Assembly: GCA_021234155.1 (NCBI GenBank)
Contig: JAJEKV010000011.1
Location: forward strand, 12,871,255 to 12,935,254
DNA from: Isoetes taiwanensis
Taxonomy: Eukaryota; Streptophyta; Lycopodiopsida; Isoetales; Isoetaceae
Length of the DNA: 64,000 nucleotides
Direction: 5' to 3'
The position numbers were made by a program, and so were the translations under genes. Every line of letters starts with the position of its first letter. Position 1 is the stretch's first letter. Positions 11,581 through 22,366 of this stretch are shown in pieces. The notes below the pieces were generated by a model. That model was not told the DNA's origin, did not search any database, and saw nothing but the letters and a program-made list of their open reading frames with translations.

Positions 11581-12342
11581 CATGGAAGCTATACCACTAC
11601 TTAGGCGCGATATGGTAGGAGCTGCTTTGCATGTGATTATCTAGTATATATGATAGGTTTAAGGTCTCTATCACATGACCGGTTGGTCGTACTTGAACCC
11701 TGACCTCGAGGCAATGGATTTGTAAAGTCCCCATTACTAGATCGATGTTGACCATGTTTAAATTCGTGACCTTGGGTGTAGCAATTTAAGGCCCTCGGGT
11801 GTGTTTTTGATACATCGGTTCTTTGAAGTTCAAGCTAAATATATGTTTAGGTCTTGCTTTTGGGTTTTAGGTACTAGATTAACACCTCTTAACCTGTTTA
11901 AATGGTAACATGCTTCTATCTTTCTTCTTCTCTAATTCTAGTAAACTAGAAACGGGTGCCCGGCGTTGCCGGGCATAATTACGTTTTTAAGTAGATAGTT
12001 ATGAAATTGTATGTATATGCACAATATTTTGTTTATCATTCCTATAGTGGTCTGTTTTGTTCAAACACCATTGCAATACATGGGTTTTTGGACCTAATGA
12101 TGATGATATGAACCTACACTAATATTTGTGACACGACATTTGCACATAGTTTCTATAGCTTTACAGTAACAGTAAACCAGCCACAGTAATCTGTAAACCA
12201 ACTTTTACTGGTCTAGACTAGTCTTTTGACAAACTAGCTAGTTTTTTGTCCCACTGCCAAACGAAAAATAAAGGGAAAATCCAATTATATCATTTGGACC
12301 CCAAAACAAATACAATGCTAATAGATGAGTGGCTGATGTACC
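10894..12342. other. No gene recognised
   Basis: AT-rich sequence after the stop of the unidentified gene. It includes the second poly-A retroposon end near 11510. No coding or RNA feature was recognised. Confidence 0.4.
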
Positions 12343-12423
12343 TGCCGAAAGCTTATCACCGGGATTAAAAAACCCCGCCCTTTCGGGTTTTCGAGGAAAA
12401 ACCCTAGTGATAAGCCTTCGGCA
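12343..12423. other. Conserved hairpin B, 17-bp stem
   Basis: TGCCGAAAGCTTATCAC (12343-12359) pairs with 12407-12423 at 16 of 17 positions. The enclosed core has GGATTAAAAAACCCCGCCC and GGGTTTTCGAGGAAAAACC, nearly the same as in hairpin A (1302-1360). A second internal stem (GGGTTTT with AAAACCC on the minus strand) can form. The conserved core with changed but still paired flanks suggests selection on structure. Confidence 0.6.
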
Positions 12424-12657
12424 AGGGGCTTAGACAAACGTAAGGCATAGAATCGCTCCCAAAAACCCACGCATGGAGAAGTCAAAACGGATGGCGCTCG
12501 CCAACCCGTACCACTCGCACATCACCAACAACAAACGAAAACATACCAAAGAACAAATCACCCAATGGGTGGAAAAAAGCATCACCCACGGGTGGAAAAC
12601 ATGATAAAACGTAACTTGTACAAAATATAATAAACAAAGAAGGGGAGGAGGGTGGGT

Positions 12658-13222
12658 TCAAAGAGAATAAGGTACTGCTGAGAGAAGAGGAAGCGCCGAT
12701 GAAACGTCGATGAAGAACTCTGCAATAAGTAGCAAACGCCCAACCTGACGAACGGCCCAAAACGCATGCGATGCATGCATGCGACGCATGCAATGCATAC
12801 ATGCTCGTCTTGAGCAAGAATGCCGATTCGCTACGCGAATCGACAACATTCTTGCATTGCGACTCGCATGAAACCAACAAAACGCCCGAATACCAAAGGA
12901 CTTCCTTAACAAACTAGGATCGAGGACGAAGGTCACAGGATGAAGGCTAAAGGCCAAAAAGGACAGCAGGAAAGCAACGCCAAATTGGCCAAACCAGGCA
13001 GGAAGAAGCCCCTCCCCTGCCTGGAAACAAATCAAAGAGAATAAGGTACTGCTGAGAGAAGAGGAAGCGCCGATGAAACGTCGATGAAGAACTCTGCAAT
13101 AAGTAGCAAACGCCCAACCTGACGAAAGGCCAAAACGCATGCGATGCATGCATGCGACGCATGCAATGCATGCATGCTCGTCTTGAGCAAGAATGCCGAT
13201 TCGCTACGCGAATCGACAACAT
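12658..13222. repeat. 190-bp direct repeat pair, 374-bp offset
   Basis: 12658-12849 and 13032-13222 are nearly identical (differences at 'GAACGGCCC' versus 'GAAAGGCC' and at one position in the ATGCAT run). Each copy contains alternating GCATGC and ATGCAT blocks and ends with the palindrome GATTCGCTACGCGAATC. They could be short LTRs of a small element or an unequal duplication. The roughly 180 bp between them has no obvious coding potential. The overlapping open frames are repeat-derived. Confidence 0.85.
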
Positions 13223-13408
13223 CAGTTTGATCATTATGTTAAATATACAACATGTAAGGTTTTTGCTTCTACAAATACATCCTATTTATATGTGGCTACA
13301 TAGATATGGAAATTTGGCAAGCAACGTATTCTCTCTTCAATACACTCTATGCAATGGAGAACATGCGCAATGCAATTAAATGCAAAAAAACAAAAATTAC
13401 AGTGCTAC

Positions 13409-13410
<2 letters not shown>

Positions 13411-13439
<29 letters not shown>
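13411..13439 (+). repeat. Poly-A tract
   Basis: About 29 consecutive A bases, possibly a retroposon tail; no body was identified upstream. Confidence 0.9.
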
Positions 13440-13444
<5 letters not shown>

Positions 13445-15239
13445 TTTAGGTTTGCGCCTAACATATTGTATTAGGTGCTCAATGATATATTTTGGGAAAC
13501 GCAATATCGTTGTATTTTTGAATTGAATTGAATTTTATCTTCCAGATACTTTTCAAGTGATCGTGATCCTCATTGCTATGCATATAACATATATGCACCT
13601 ATTATTAATGGCTCCTATTGTCTACCAATTGGAATATATAGAAGCTTCTGCTTTTAAGATTGATATGGTGCCCATACGAAGATTAGAGTACTTGTATCCC
13701 CCCTGGCTGCATCGTAAATTGTGGTTGTTTTGTTGATATGGTGCCTAGACAAAGATTAATTATAGTACATGTATCTCCTTGTTGTGGAAAGGGAGCCCCA
13801 AGCTCCGTTCACCTGCAAAATGGGAAGTAGGGAGATAGAATTACTTGTTGTTGAAGACGAAATGACCTACACTCGACCCCTTGAGCAAAATCGTGGCTCC
13901 GACTTTGGCATCACCAAGATCGTATTGCAGGTTAACATCGACCCACTTTCCATTTTGTCTAAATAATTGAGTAATACCTAGGAGTGATGAGAGGGAATAA
14001 AAAGTAAAGGATACCTGGGACATGGATATAATGCTAATTGATGAAACAGGGACATATATCAAGACACATGGACATAGATGTAACGCTAAGTGAAGAAATA
14101 GGGATAGGTATCTACGACTTTAGATGCCGATTTAAATTTGATATGGAACTCCAACCTTTGTAAATTAATTTGCCTTTTCAAAAAGGCGTTCCATGATAAA
14201 GCCTTGGCAGAAAAAACTCGTGTGCCAATTTTCAACCATAGGTAATAACAATTCAAATCATTTATTAATTTGTTACTTTACACACTTTTAAGCCGACATA
14301 GAAACAAAGTATCGTTTAGTTTTCCAAAATGCATCCCATGATGAAGGCTTCACAAATTCATTACCAGTGTGAAGGCTTTTCACGAAAAAACTCGTTTAGC
14401 ATTTTTCAACCAGAAGGTCATAACAATTCAATTATTAAAAGGATATAATTTTGAGCCCAAACATAGAAACAAAGCATGGTTTACTTCATTGCTCCCTACA
14501 CAGGACCTTATCATCAATCTGCCCAAAAAAACATTGTATAATTTGGTTGATTGATCACAATGCATGAAAAGCATGAACCTTACCGACAAACTGCTCAATG
14601 CCATATAAGTAATACTTACAGTCAATCCCATTGGTACCTTGCAAACAATCAGTATGGAAGGATCTAGAGAATGGCTGCTGAAAGAATCTAGAAAGCAGTG
14701 TAAATGACGCTGACATTCTTGTGGTCAATCAGTATATCATCATTGGAGGACATTATAATTTCATAAGCAGCAGGCAGTGTCGATTTCAAGGGTTCCATCG
14801 AGCCGTGCTTTTCTATTATTAGGAGGCAGGATAATTGTTTTAGCATCATGAGGTATAAAATCCTAGGAAGGAGTGGCATAGCTGCCTTTCTATCATATTG
14901 CCCAATTTGACAGCAGGTGGTTGTACCTTTCTTTGGCTGAAATCTCTTATATGCGGGAGGGCCTATTTTCTCCTTATCGGTAACTAATTCTCTGCAAATA
15001 TATTTCTTGTTCATCTCCAAATATGTATATGCCTGCACCTTTTATTAAGGCACTCTCCGCAGACCCATTAAGAAAGAAGGAATTTTGGCAACCTGTGATA
15101 TAGAAGATTTCAACATGACCTCAATATCTTCACAGCTAACAACAATTGGATTGATAAACAGATGAGCAATGGCCTAGGAAAGAATGTCCATATACCTCTT
15201 CAAAATGATAGATTGGTACTATAGTTTTATAATTTGAAT
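13440..15239. other. No gene recognised
   Basis: Short open frames on both strands without family similarity. AT-rich intergenic sequence. Confidence 0.4.
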
Positions 15240-15838
15240 GCATAGTCTGGCAAGTGATACACAGGGTTCCAGGGGTCAATCAACTAGTCGCAAAATGGGA
15301 CAACAACGTCAGCCCAGTATGCCCCTTGTGCGAGGCCGAACAGGAATCCATAGAACATTGTCTGGTGGAGTGTGAGAAGCTGCAAGTAGTATGGGCATGG
15401 AGTCTGGATAGCTTTGAATACCCGCTAGGTACCAAGGAACTGTTGTTGGGTATCCTCCCCCTAGAATGGTGCACCATGAAGAAGGTGGCCTTTCATATAA
15501 CTAGGGCCTGGACAATCTGGTCAATATGGAAAAGGAGAAATGCCTTGGTCTTTGATGAGAATCAAACAGACATATCACCATATCAGCTTCTACATATAGT
15601 ACTTGAAAGGCTGAAAAAATTCAGGCTAGTTTTCGAGAGTGAAGAAGAAGTGAAGGTTGAAATTTGGGGCACCTACCTAAGATTACACTAGGACGAACAA
15701 GGGAATAGTGCAAGAAGGAGCCATGTAGCTATCTCCATCTCAGATTTGCAGTCGGGTACACCCCTGCCACGTGGCTTTGTACCATTCCTTTAAAGTAAAT
15801 AAAGTCAATATTTTATCCCTCAAAAAAAAAAAAAAAAC
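15240..15838 (+). mobile_element. 5'-truncated LINE 3' end with poly(A)
   Basis: The open frame 15254-15691 (145 codons) contains VCPLCEAEQESIEHCLVEC followed by WAWSL and later RAWTIWSIWKRRNALVF. This is the C-terminal zinc-binding region found after the RT in many plant LINEs (zf-RVT type: CPxC, then EHxLxxC). It ends at a TAG, followed by a short UTR with AATAAAG-like sequence and a poly(A) of about 15 at 15824-15838. Unlike the TATTC-tailed family this is a poly(A) LINE. The 5' side is truncated; I did not find a clear target duplication. Confidence 0.75.
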
Positions 15839-18239
15839 ATTGCAGCTTTAAGTTGCCAGAACATATGTAAACTGTAATCAAATATTAGACAACAAATGAA
15901 ACACACACCTTTGGAATGAGTTTGACATTTCTACCAAAACAATGTTTTAGAAAGCACATAATTTTGTTACTGATGTAATTGCATAATCCCTGGTCAATAG
16001 ACACAATTCCGTCAGTAACGATAATATACAACCTCAACATAGAGAATAATATAGGCGTAACCTATGTAATAACATTGCTAAGATATGGGTATAGTCAAAT
16101 TTCAACCATCATAAAGGTCAATACTACCACCTTATCTTAGAGGGCTCTTTCTGAGCCTCTTGAATTGGAGAGATGATATGTTGTAGGGGAGTTTATTAAG
16201 TCCCGTTCCATATAAGTACCATAGGAATATCATGATCATGATCTATAAAGCCCAAAAACAGCTTGTCTTGACATCATATGAATATAGAACCTAATGCATT
16301 TCAATCCATAATGACCGCTACATTATATTACTTATGAAGACAAGTAATATATTGCAGTTGCAAAACAGTAGCAACAAATGTATAAAGAAAGCACAAACAT
16401 ATAAAGAAGGCATAAAGCATGAATGTATAAAGAAGGCATACCCTTTATGACATAGCAGATCTTCACTCTGAAGCCATATTCGTAAAGATCATAGCAACAC
16501 TCTGTATGAGAATCAAATTGCATGCACCAGATTAAAGAGATAGACAGTACAGGGGATCAATTTAGCTAAAACTGACCTTTGACAGAACAATAAACTACAT
16601 CCCTACTACTCCTAGTAGTGTATAAAGATTGATCTCTTGCTTGGGTCTATTTGTCAGCTTCTTCAGCCTCTTGCAATCAAAATTAAGGCACAAATCTATT
16701 TCTACAAATCCAAGCAGAGCAATTTTGAAAGCCGGATAATAGAAACACTTGAAGATAAAAGAGACAACTACCTTCCAGGGTCATCCCCAGATGCGCAACC
16801 ACAATATTTGAAAATCTAGAAGCAATTACATGACATCAACCATGGATTCCTGATTCTACAATAGAGCATAACAGTCCCAACTCAGACTGGCTATTTCTGA
16901 TTCTGCTGTTACAGGATGCAGAACAAAACTCTGCTATTAATTTAAACAAATGGGTTTACACTTCTTGGAAGCAATCCAATAATACCATTGCCATCAATAA
17001 CAATATCGATCAGATCAGATGAATTCTCTCTCTGCTTTTAGTACGGGTTGTCTGTTATTATATGCACAAACCCTCTGATAGATATCCTCAGTTTGCTAAC
17101 AGCTCCGAGTAGCATAGCCGAGGATTTCATTGCCACATAATGTATCTTTTCACAATATAATAATGCCCAATATCCACTATCTATACAATTTCTGACAGGT
17201 ATAAGAGGGTAGCATTTGCTGTACATAGCACAGCCATAAGAAAATACTTTAATGAAAACAGGATAATAAGAAAACTATATACTATAGGATCTTTTATGAC
17301 ATTCTAGAATCTATTTTTACCCTCAAAAAGTTTTGAAATCCAAGCTTCACAAATCGGGCAAACCAAAAAGACAAAATCGTTTCATTACCTGGTCATTCTG
17401 CTCCAAAAAATATCCTGGACCTGTAAAGTATTTTGATGCTAAATAAACCCTGAAATATCCTACAAATTCTCGATCTTTTACAATTTGCAGAGGATCTTGA
17501 TCTCGCTATTAGTCGAAGGTGTTGTGGCGATGCAAGAAGAGGAAGTATGATCGGCTGCCATGGCCGAGCTCTATGTTCGGGAGCTCTATTTTTTTTGGAC
17601 CTTCTCTTTTCCCTTAGCCATGCAATCTACAACTCTGTGACCTCAAAATATCAAGAATTTTCTCGCCACAAAGAATGAATTCCACCACCGGCCTCTAGAA
17701 TGCCAAAGCACAGGTTAACAACGGATGTTAAAGCCCTCTAAAAGCTCAAACGCATGAAGAAAAGGCAGATTTGGAAACCAAAATGGCTCAGAAATGGGCT
17801 TCTTCGAAAGCTAAGAAGGTAGAAATGCGTTGAGCTAGAAGATAGAGGAGGGATTAGGGAGATAGAGAGGAATGTAAGAGCCATGTGGTCTGAGCAATCG
17901 TGGCAAGCATGCCGAGGATACGCCGAGATAGAAATCCAAAACGGATAACGCAAAACAATGATCTGGTTGCTCGATTGAAAAAGAAAAAAATAGAAATGAA
18001 AATCATATGCAAAACAAATTTTCTCTTTTTTTGAAAATCGTTTTTTTTTTCCGGCAGTAGAAGCCCCAAAATCTTAGGGAAATCACTTAAGAAAAATTCC
18101 AAAAAAATTTCCTTTAGACCGGAAAATCCAAATTTAAACAATAGATATTATTATAATGGAAGAACAAGGTCATCTTGCCCTTTCTTTTGTATATTTCCTA
18201 TATTTTGCCATGGTTATAGCAGATGCTTAGAAATTGGAA
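15839..18239. other. No gene recognised
   Basis: AT-rich sequence with scattered short frames. A small tandem repeat with ATAAAGAAGGCATA units lies near 16380-16440. The minus-strand open frames at 17738-18141 are low-complexity hydrophobic and not convincing. Confidence 0.4.
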
Positions 18240-20225
18240 ACTGTAACGTTCCTAACCGACATGCCCTTAACCAACTGGGCAAAACCGTCTAGACGTTTAT
18301 GAGTAATTGCTTCTACCCATTTATGCCGGTGTCTCGGGAACGCCCCACAGGCACATTCAAGGTTCGAATACTCGAGCAGTCTACCATGGGCCCGTTACAG
18401 AAATATTGCTACAAAAAATGGAGAAAGTACATTGTAGAAGGAAATTCCACTCCCAAGTACTTGTAGGCAGATGTCACCTCAACACTTTGCCCCGATTAAG
18501 TGAATGATGGAGGTCTTGGATGACATGAAGATGAGATGTGGTCCACCTTAGTCTTGTCTAGATTGACGCCTATATCAGTGGCTTGGTAGAATGCATCCAG
18601 GGAATCCAGATGGTGTTGCATATCCCTTGGAGTGTAAGCTAGGAGGTTAGCTGCCTAGTGATCTGGTGCAAAAGTTGAGCTCTGCCATCCCCATTGTTAG
18701 CACGCCAACTTTCCCACTGATTAATGTAAAGCCCAAACAGTGTTGGAGAGAGAGGGCATCCCTGGCGAACCCTGATGCTCTGTTGAATGGTCGGCCTACA
18801 GGGACCTCCAACTATCACAATCTTGCCCATAGTTTTCCTGAGGCACTGTCAAAAGCCTTGGTAAAGTCAACGAAGCAACAATACAGGTCTTGCCATTGGT
18901 TCCTGCTATCTTCAATCAAAGTTTGCATTTTGAAGATATGAGCAATGGTTGAGTGTTAGGGCCTGAATCCTGCATTTGTGAGGGATCATACCTTTGCTGT
19001 CTTTGCCCATCCCATCAACTGTTGCTCCAGGATTATTGCTAGCAGTTTTGCAAACACCGAGCTGACTATGATTATCGCGTAATTGCCTAGTTAATGCGAG
19101 TTACCTGCCTTGTAGATGGGAACAACCCTGCTAGTGGTCTACTGTGGGGAGAATTCTTCCTATAACGCCATGTTGAACAAGGCAGTTACGACTGGTACTA
19201 TGGACAACCCTGTCCATTTGAGCAACTCTGTCTGCATACTGTCCAAGTCTCCCGCTTTTCCATTGGCATGGCGACGTAAGCCCTGGAAGACATCTGCCTC
19301 TGTGATTTTCAGAGCTGGGCCTTGTTGCGGGGGTATTGCTGCCTGTGCGCCCTGAGGATCGTAGAGATGCTGCAAGTACTACCCCCACTGTTCGGAAGTG
19401 ATGTACCATGCAGGCTCTACTAGCTTTTTGCCAGAAGGTCCTGGGATGATAGTATAGGAGGTAAAAAATCTCCCTTTGATGCCTCAGGATGTATTTACCT
19501 GGCTTTCTTAGCCTTGAGGAAAGCTTGGTACTGTCTGGCCACGATTTGAGTTCCTTACATTTAGCACCAAAATCACTGGTTACTTGGGAAGGTTGTGGTC
19601 TCTGAAATCCGTCGCGGGCAGCTTCTCTTAAAATACTTCTCTGCAGCAGTCCCGAATACGTCAATTAGCTGGCCCGTTTGTTGCTCTCGCATGGGGAACT
19701 GCAGAATTCCTGTCAAGTCATATGTGAGCATATGAGTGTAAGCCTATGCATGTTCTTAATCCAGCTGTAGTTGAGGCATGCAAGGAGCTGCTGCATAGGG
19801 GGTTCAAACAACCTGTTAAGCTAGCTGTAGATAGAGTGGCAGGTGGTCTGAGTCGGCCTCCTGTCTCCGCCTGAAAGTGATTGACCACATGCATATCCTG
19901 CTCAGTCACTAATACATAGTCCACTACACTAGATCTGCCTTTTGATTCTCCTGCCTGCAAGTGCACTTGCGGGAGGACGACCACTGTGCCAGTACAATAC
20001 AAATTACCAAGTTAAAAATATGGCAGAGCAAAAGCAACTGCCTACCCTAGTGCATGACATGGTTGTCATCGGATGCCCGTGGCCAATCCACTTCTGCACG
20101 TCGCAGTTGTAACACATCAACCAAGGGGTTTCCACCTCGTGTGTGCATTGAAGTCTCCAAAGAATATGACACTGCCCAATGCTTGTGGTGCTGAATGTCA
20201 TCATCACATGGTCAAAGTTTGACCT
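18240..20225 (-). mobile_element. Second degenerate LINE copy
   Basis: The same order of domains as the 1213-5580 LINE, on the minus strand, more decayed. 20207-19718 is the endonuclease end (SSVVDYVLVTEQDMHVVNHF corresponds to the VVDYVLADEQCLHLITRF of the first copy). 19664-19131 is the inter-domain region. 18830-18639 is RT with RVRQGCPLSPTLFGLYIN. Both ends are missing: no TATTC tail at the 3' side, and the 5' side stops within the endonuclease about 100 bp before the PPR start at 20329. Numerous stops and frame changes. Confidence 0.8.
18639..18830 (-). pseudogene. LINE reverse transcriptase fragment
   Basis: Carries RT motif B (RQGCPLSPTLFGLYINQWES). The catalytic YADD is not in an open frame here. 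It is related to the RT at 2167-3459 by the near-identical motif B. Confidence 0.8.
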
Positions 20226-20328
20226 TAGTCAATGGGGCAAGTCCGGGACCGTGTTTCCACAAATATGATATTGATACCGGGCACGGAGCACCGTTACGAA
20301 GGTCCTCAAAGTTCATACTGCAAGAGCC

Positions 20329-22020
20329 ATGTTTGCGATTTGGAAGGACTATCAACACTTCTCCCAAGATGTGAGACGGAATTGGAAGGTAGGCCGGTTA
20401 AAACAGCTTCTGCAAGTTTTGGAGGTTGTTTCAGAGGAGCCCAAGAAGGTTCATTTAGAAGCTTATGTTATTCTGTTGCAAGGTTGCAGTAACAAGCAAG
20501 ATTTAGCTGACGGAAAGCAATTGCATGCTTATGTTGTCACAAGCTCATTAAAACCAACTGTTTTTGCATGGAATACAATAGTTGATATGTATGTCAAATG
20601 TGGAAGTTTGCAAGACGCCTACAAAATTTTTGAGAGGATGCCTGTCCGAAATGTATTTACATGGACTATGTTGATTGCAGGTTTTGCACAGAATGAAGAG
20701 GGAGAGGAAGCTTTTGAGCTTTTTGGGCATATGCAACTAGAAAACATGGTACCAGATAAAGTCACTTTTGTTAGTGTTCTAAGTGGTTGTGCTTGTATTC
20801 CATCTCTCAGAAAGGGTAAATTGGTTCATGCACACATTCTTGAAGCTAATTGTCAATCCAACATCGTGGTTTGCAATACTCTAATTGACATGTATTTTAA
20901 GACAGGGTGCATTGCCAATGCCTGCCAGATATTTGTCAGTTTACTTGAATTAGATGTGATTTCATGGAATGTAATGATCACAGGATATGCTTTCCATGGA
21001 TTTAACAGAGAGGCCTTGAGTTTATTTGAAGCAATGCAGCTTCATGGTATAAAACCAGACAGAGTCACATTCTCTAGTAGTTTGAGTGCATGCATAAGCA
21101 TTTCAGCTCTGCATCTTGGGAAAGCTATTCATGCGCACACGTTGCAAGTCGGAAACGAAACGGATGGTATTGTAAACAATGCAATTGTTGAGTTGTATGC
21201 TAGGAGTGGCAGCTTAGAAGAAGCCAAGAAAGTATTTAATACAATGCCTACCCAACGTGATTGCTCATTGTGGAATATAATCATGAATGCGTCTACCCAG
21301 TATGGAGATGGGAGGGAAGCTATTAAAGTCTTTAACCAAATGCAACACATGGGCATACATCAAAATGATGTCACGTTTGCCAGTGTTCTTGGTGCTTGTG
21401 CTTTTTCTGTGGCTTTAGAACAAGGGAGACGGGTGCACTCAGAAATCCTAAATTGTACATGTGCATCAAGCACTGTCGTTGGAAATGCACTTCTTGACAT
21501 GTATGCAAAATGTGGAAGCATAAATGATGCGCATTGTGTATTTGAGAGATTGATAACACCGGATGTAGTTTCCTGGACTGCGATTATTACCGGGTATGCA
21601 CAACATGGGAACTGCATGGGGGCACTTGTTCTCTTTGAAAAAATGCAGCAGGAAGGTGTAAAACCCAATGAACTCACGCTCACATCCATCCTCTCAGCTT
21701 TCAGCCATGCGTGCATGGCTGATGAATGTTTACATTATTTTGGTTCATCGAGCCAAAATTACAATGTAACATTAACGATGCAACATCATGTATGCATGGT
21801 TGACGTTCTTTGTCATGCAGGTCATTTTAATGAAACTAATGATGTCATGAACACTCTCCCCCTTGATGCAAATATCAGTCTATGGAAATCTGTTTTTAAT
21901 GCCTGTAGAATTCATGGCAATGTGGAAATGGTGGGCCACAACATAAAGAAAATTGTGAATTATGACGATGCATTTTATATCTTGTTATCCAATGTTTATG
22001 CGTACCAAGGAATGGCTTAG
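20329..22020 (+). CDS. PLS-class pentatricopeptide repeat protein, 563 aa, E domain cut short
   Basis: PPR proteins bind organellar RNA one base per repeat and act in editing, splicing or stabilisation. The intronless frame opens at ATG 20329 and shows about a dozen repeats of alternating length, with hallmark pieces such as NTIVDMYVKCGSLQDAYKIF, VFTWTMLIAGFAQN and VVSWTAIITGYAQHGN. After the last repeat it enters an E1-like segment (ISLWKSVFNACRIHGNVEMV) and stops at YAYQGMA, before the E2 and DYW regions usual in editing factors. The N terminus has no clear transit peptide. The start lies about 100 bp from the end of a LINE fragment, which may have replaced the original 5' region. It may be a truncated, possibly still expressed gene, or a PPR that recruits DYW in trans. 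Confidence 0.85.
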   Translation: MFAIWKDYQHFSQDVRRNWKVGRLKQLLQVLEVVSEEPKKVHLEAYVILLQGCSNKQDLADGKQLHAYVVTSSLKPTVFAWNTIVDMYVKCGSLQDAYKIFERMPVRNVFTWTMLIAGFAQNEEGEEAFELFGHMQLENMVPDKVTFVSVLSGCACIPSLRKGKLVHAHILEANCQSNIVVCNTLIDMYFKTGCIANACQIFVSLLELDVISWNVMITGYAFHGFNREALSLFEAMQLHGIKPDRVTFSSSLSACISISALHLGKAIHAHTLQVGNETDGIVNNAIVELYARSGSLEEAKKVFNTMPTQRDCSLWNIIMNASTQYGDGREAIKVFNQMQHMGIHQNDVTFASVLGACAFSVALEQGRRVHSEILNCTCASSTVVGNALLDMYAKCGSINDAHCVFERLITPDVVSWTAIITGYAQHGNCMGALVLFEKMQQEGVKPNELTLTSILSAFSHACMADECLHYFGSSSQNYNVTLTMQHHVCMVDVLCHAGHFNETNDVMNTLPLDANISLWKSVFNACRIHGNVEMVGHNIKKIVNYDDAFYILLSNVYAYQGMA

Positions 22021-22366
22021 GAGTCTTTTTGTCTGATGTCAACTGTCAACGAACTTGGCCCAATGCATAATTGATGATTGTTAATATAAGCAATAAAAAT
22101 GAAAAGCTGAGAGTCAGTCATGTCTCATCCATTGTCTTGAAGTTGTGCCTTAGTTTTGCAGAGGCTTCATATCTGTTTTTGTCCAGATATAATAGCAGAA
22201 GGGTAAATGCAATCAAGCTTTATTAACAATGCTGATTTGTGCTATGGAATGATTCATTTGGAACCATTGCAGGGACAGGGGCTGATTCATAAGTTATGCA
22301 ATGAAGGACCAATTGCTTCAGCTTCCTTGAGAACAATGCGCTCAAGGAGGACCTGTATTTGTTGTC
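22021..22366 (+). other. Spacer between PPR genes with remnant PPR coding
   Basis: A frame from 22207 reads LIHKLCNEGPIASASLRTMR, which resembles the pre-repeat leader of fern-type PPR proteins. It is out of frame with the gene that follows, where an upstream stop (TGA at 22328-22330) precedes GGPVFVVMRTLGNGKYVHAC. The original N terminus of the downstream gene therefore seems to have been lost by frameshift. Confidence 0.45.

Noticed and set aside
12482-13234. Several long minus-strand frames over the direct repeats
   Set aside because: The frames recur in each repeat copy because of the repeat itself; the Cys/His/Met-rich peptide comes from ATGCAT alternation.
17738-18141. Hydrophobic minus-strand open frames
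   Set aside because: Phe/Ser-rich translations of poly-A/T-rich DNA; no start context, motifs or splice support.
18240-18380. A-box-like and B-box-like tRNA promoter sequences
   Set aside because: They are on opposite strands (A box minus, B box plus), so they cannot form one Pol III unit.
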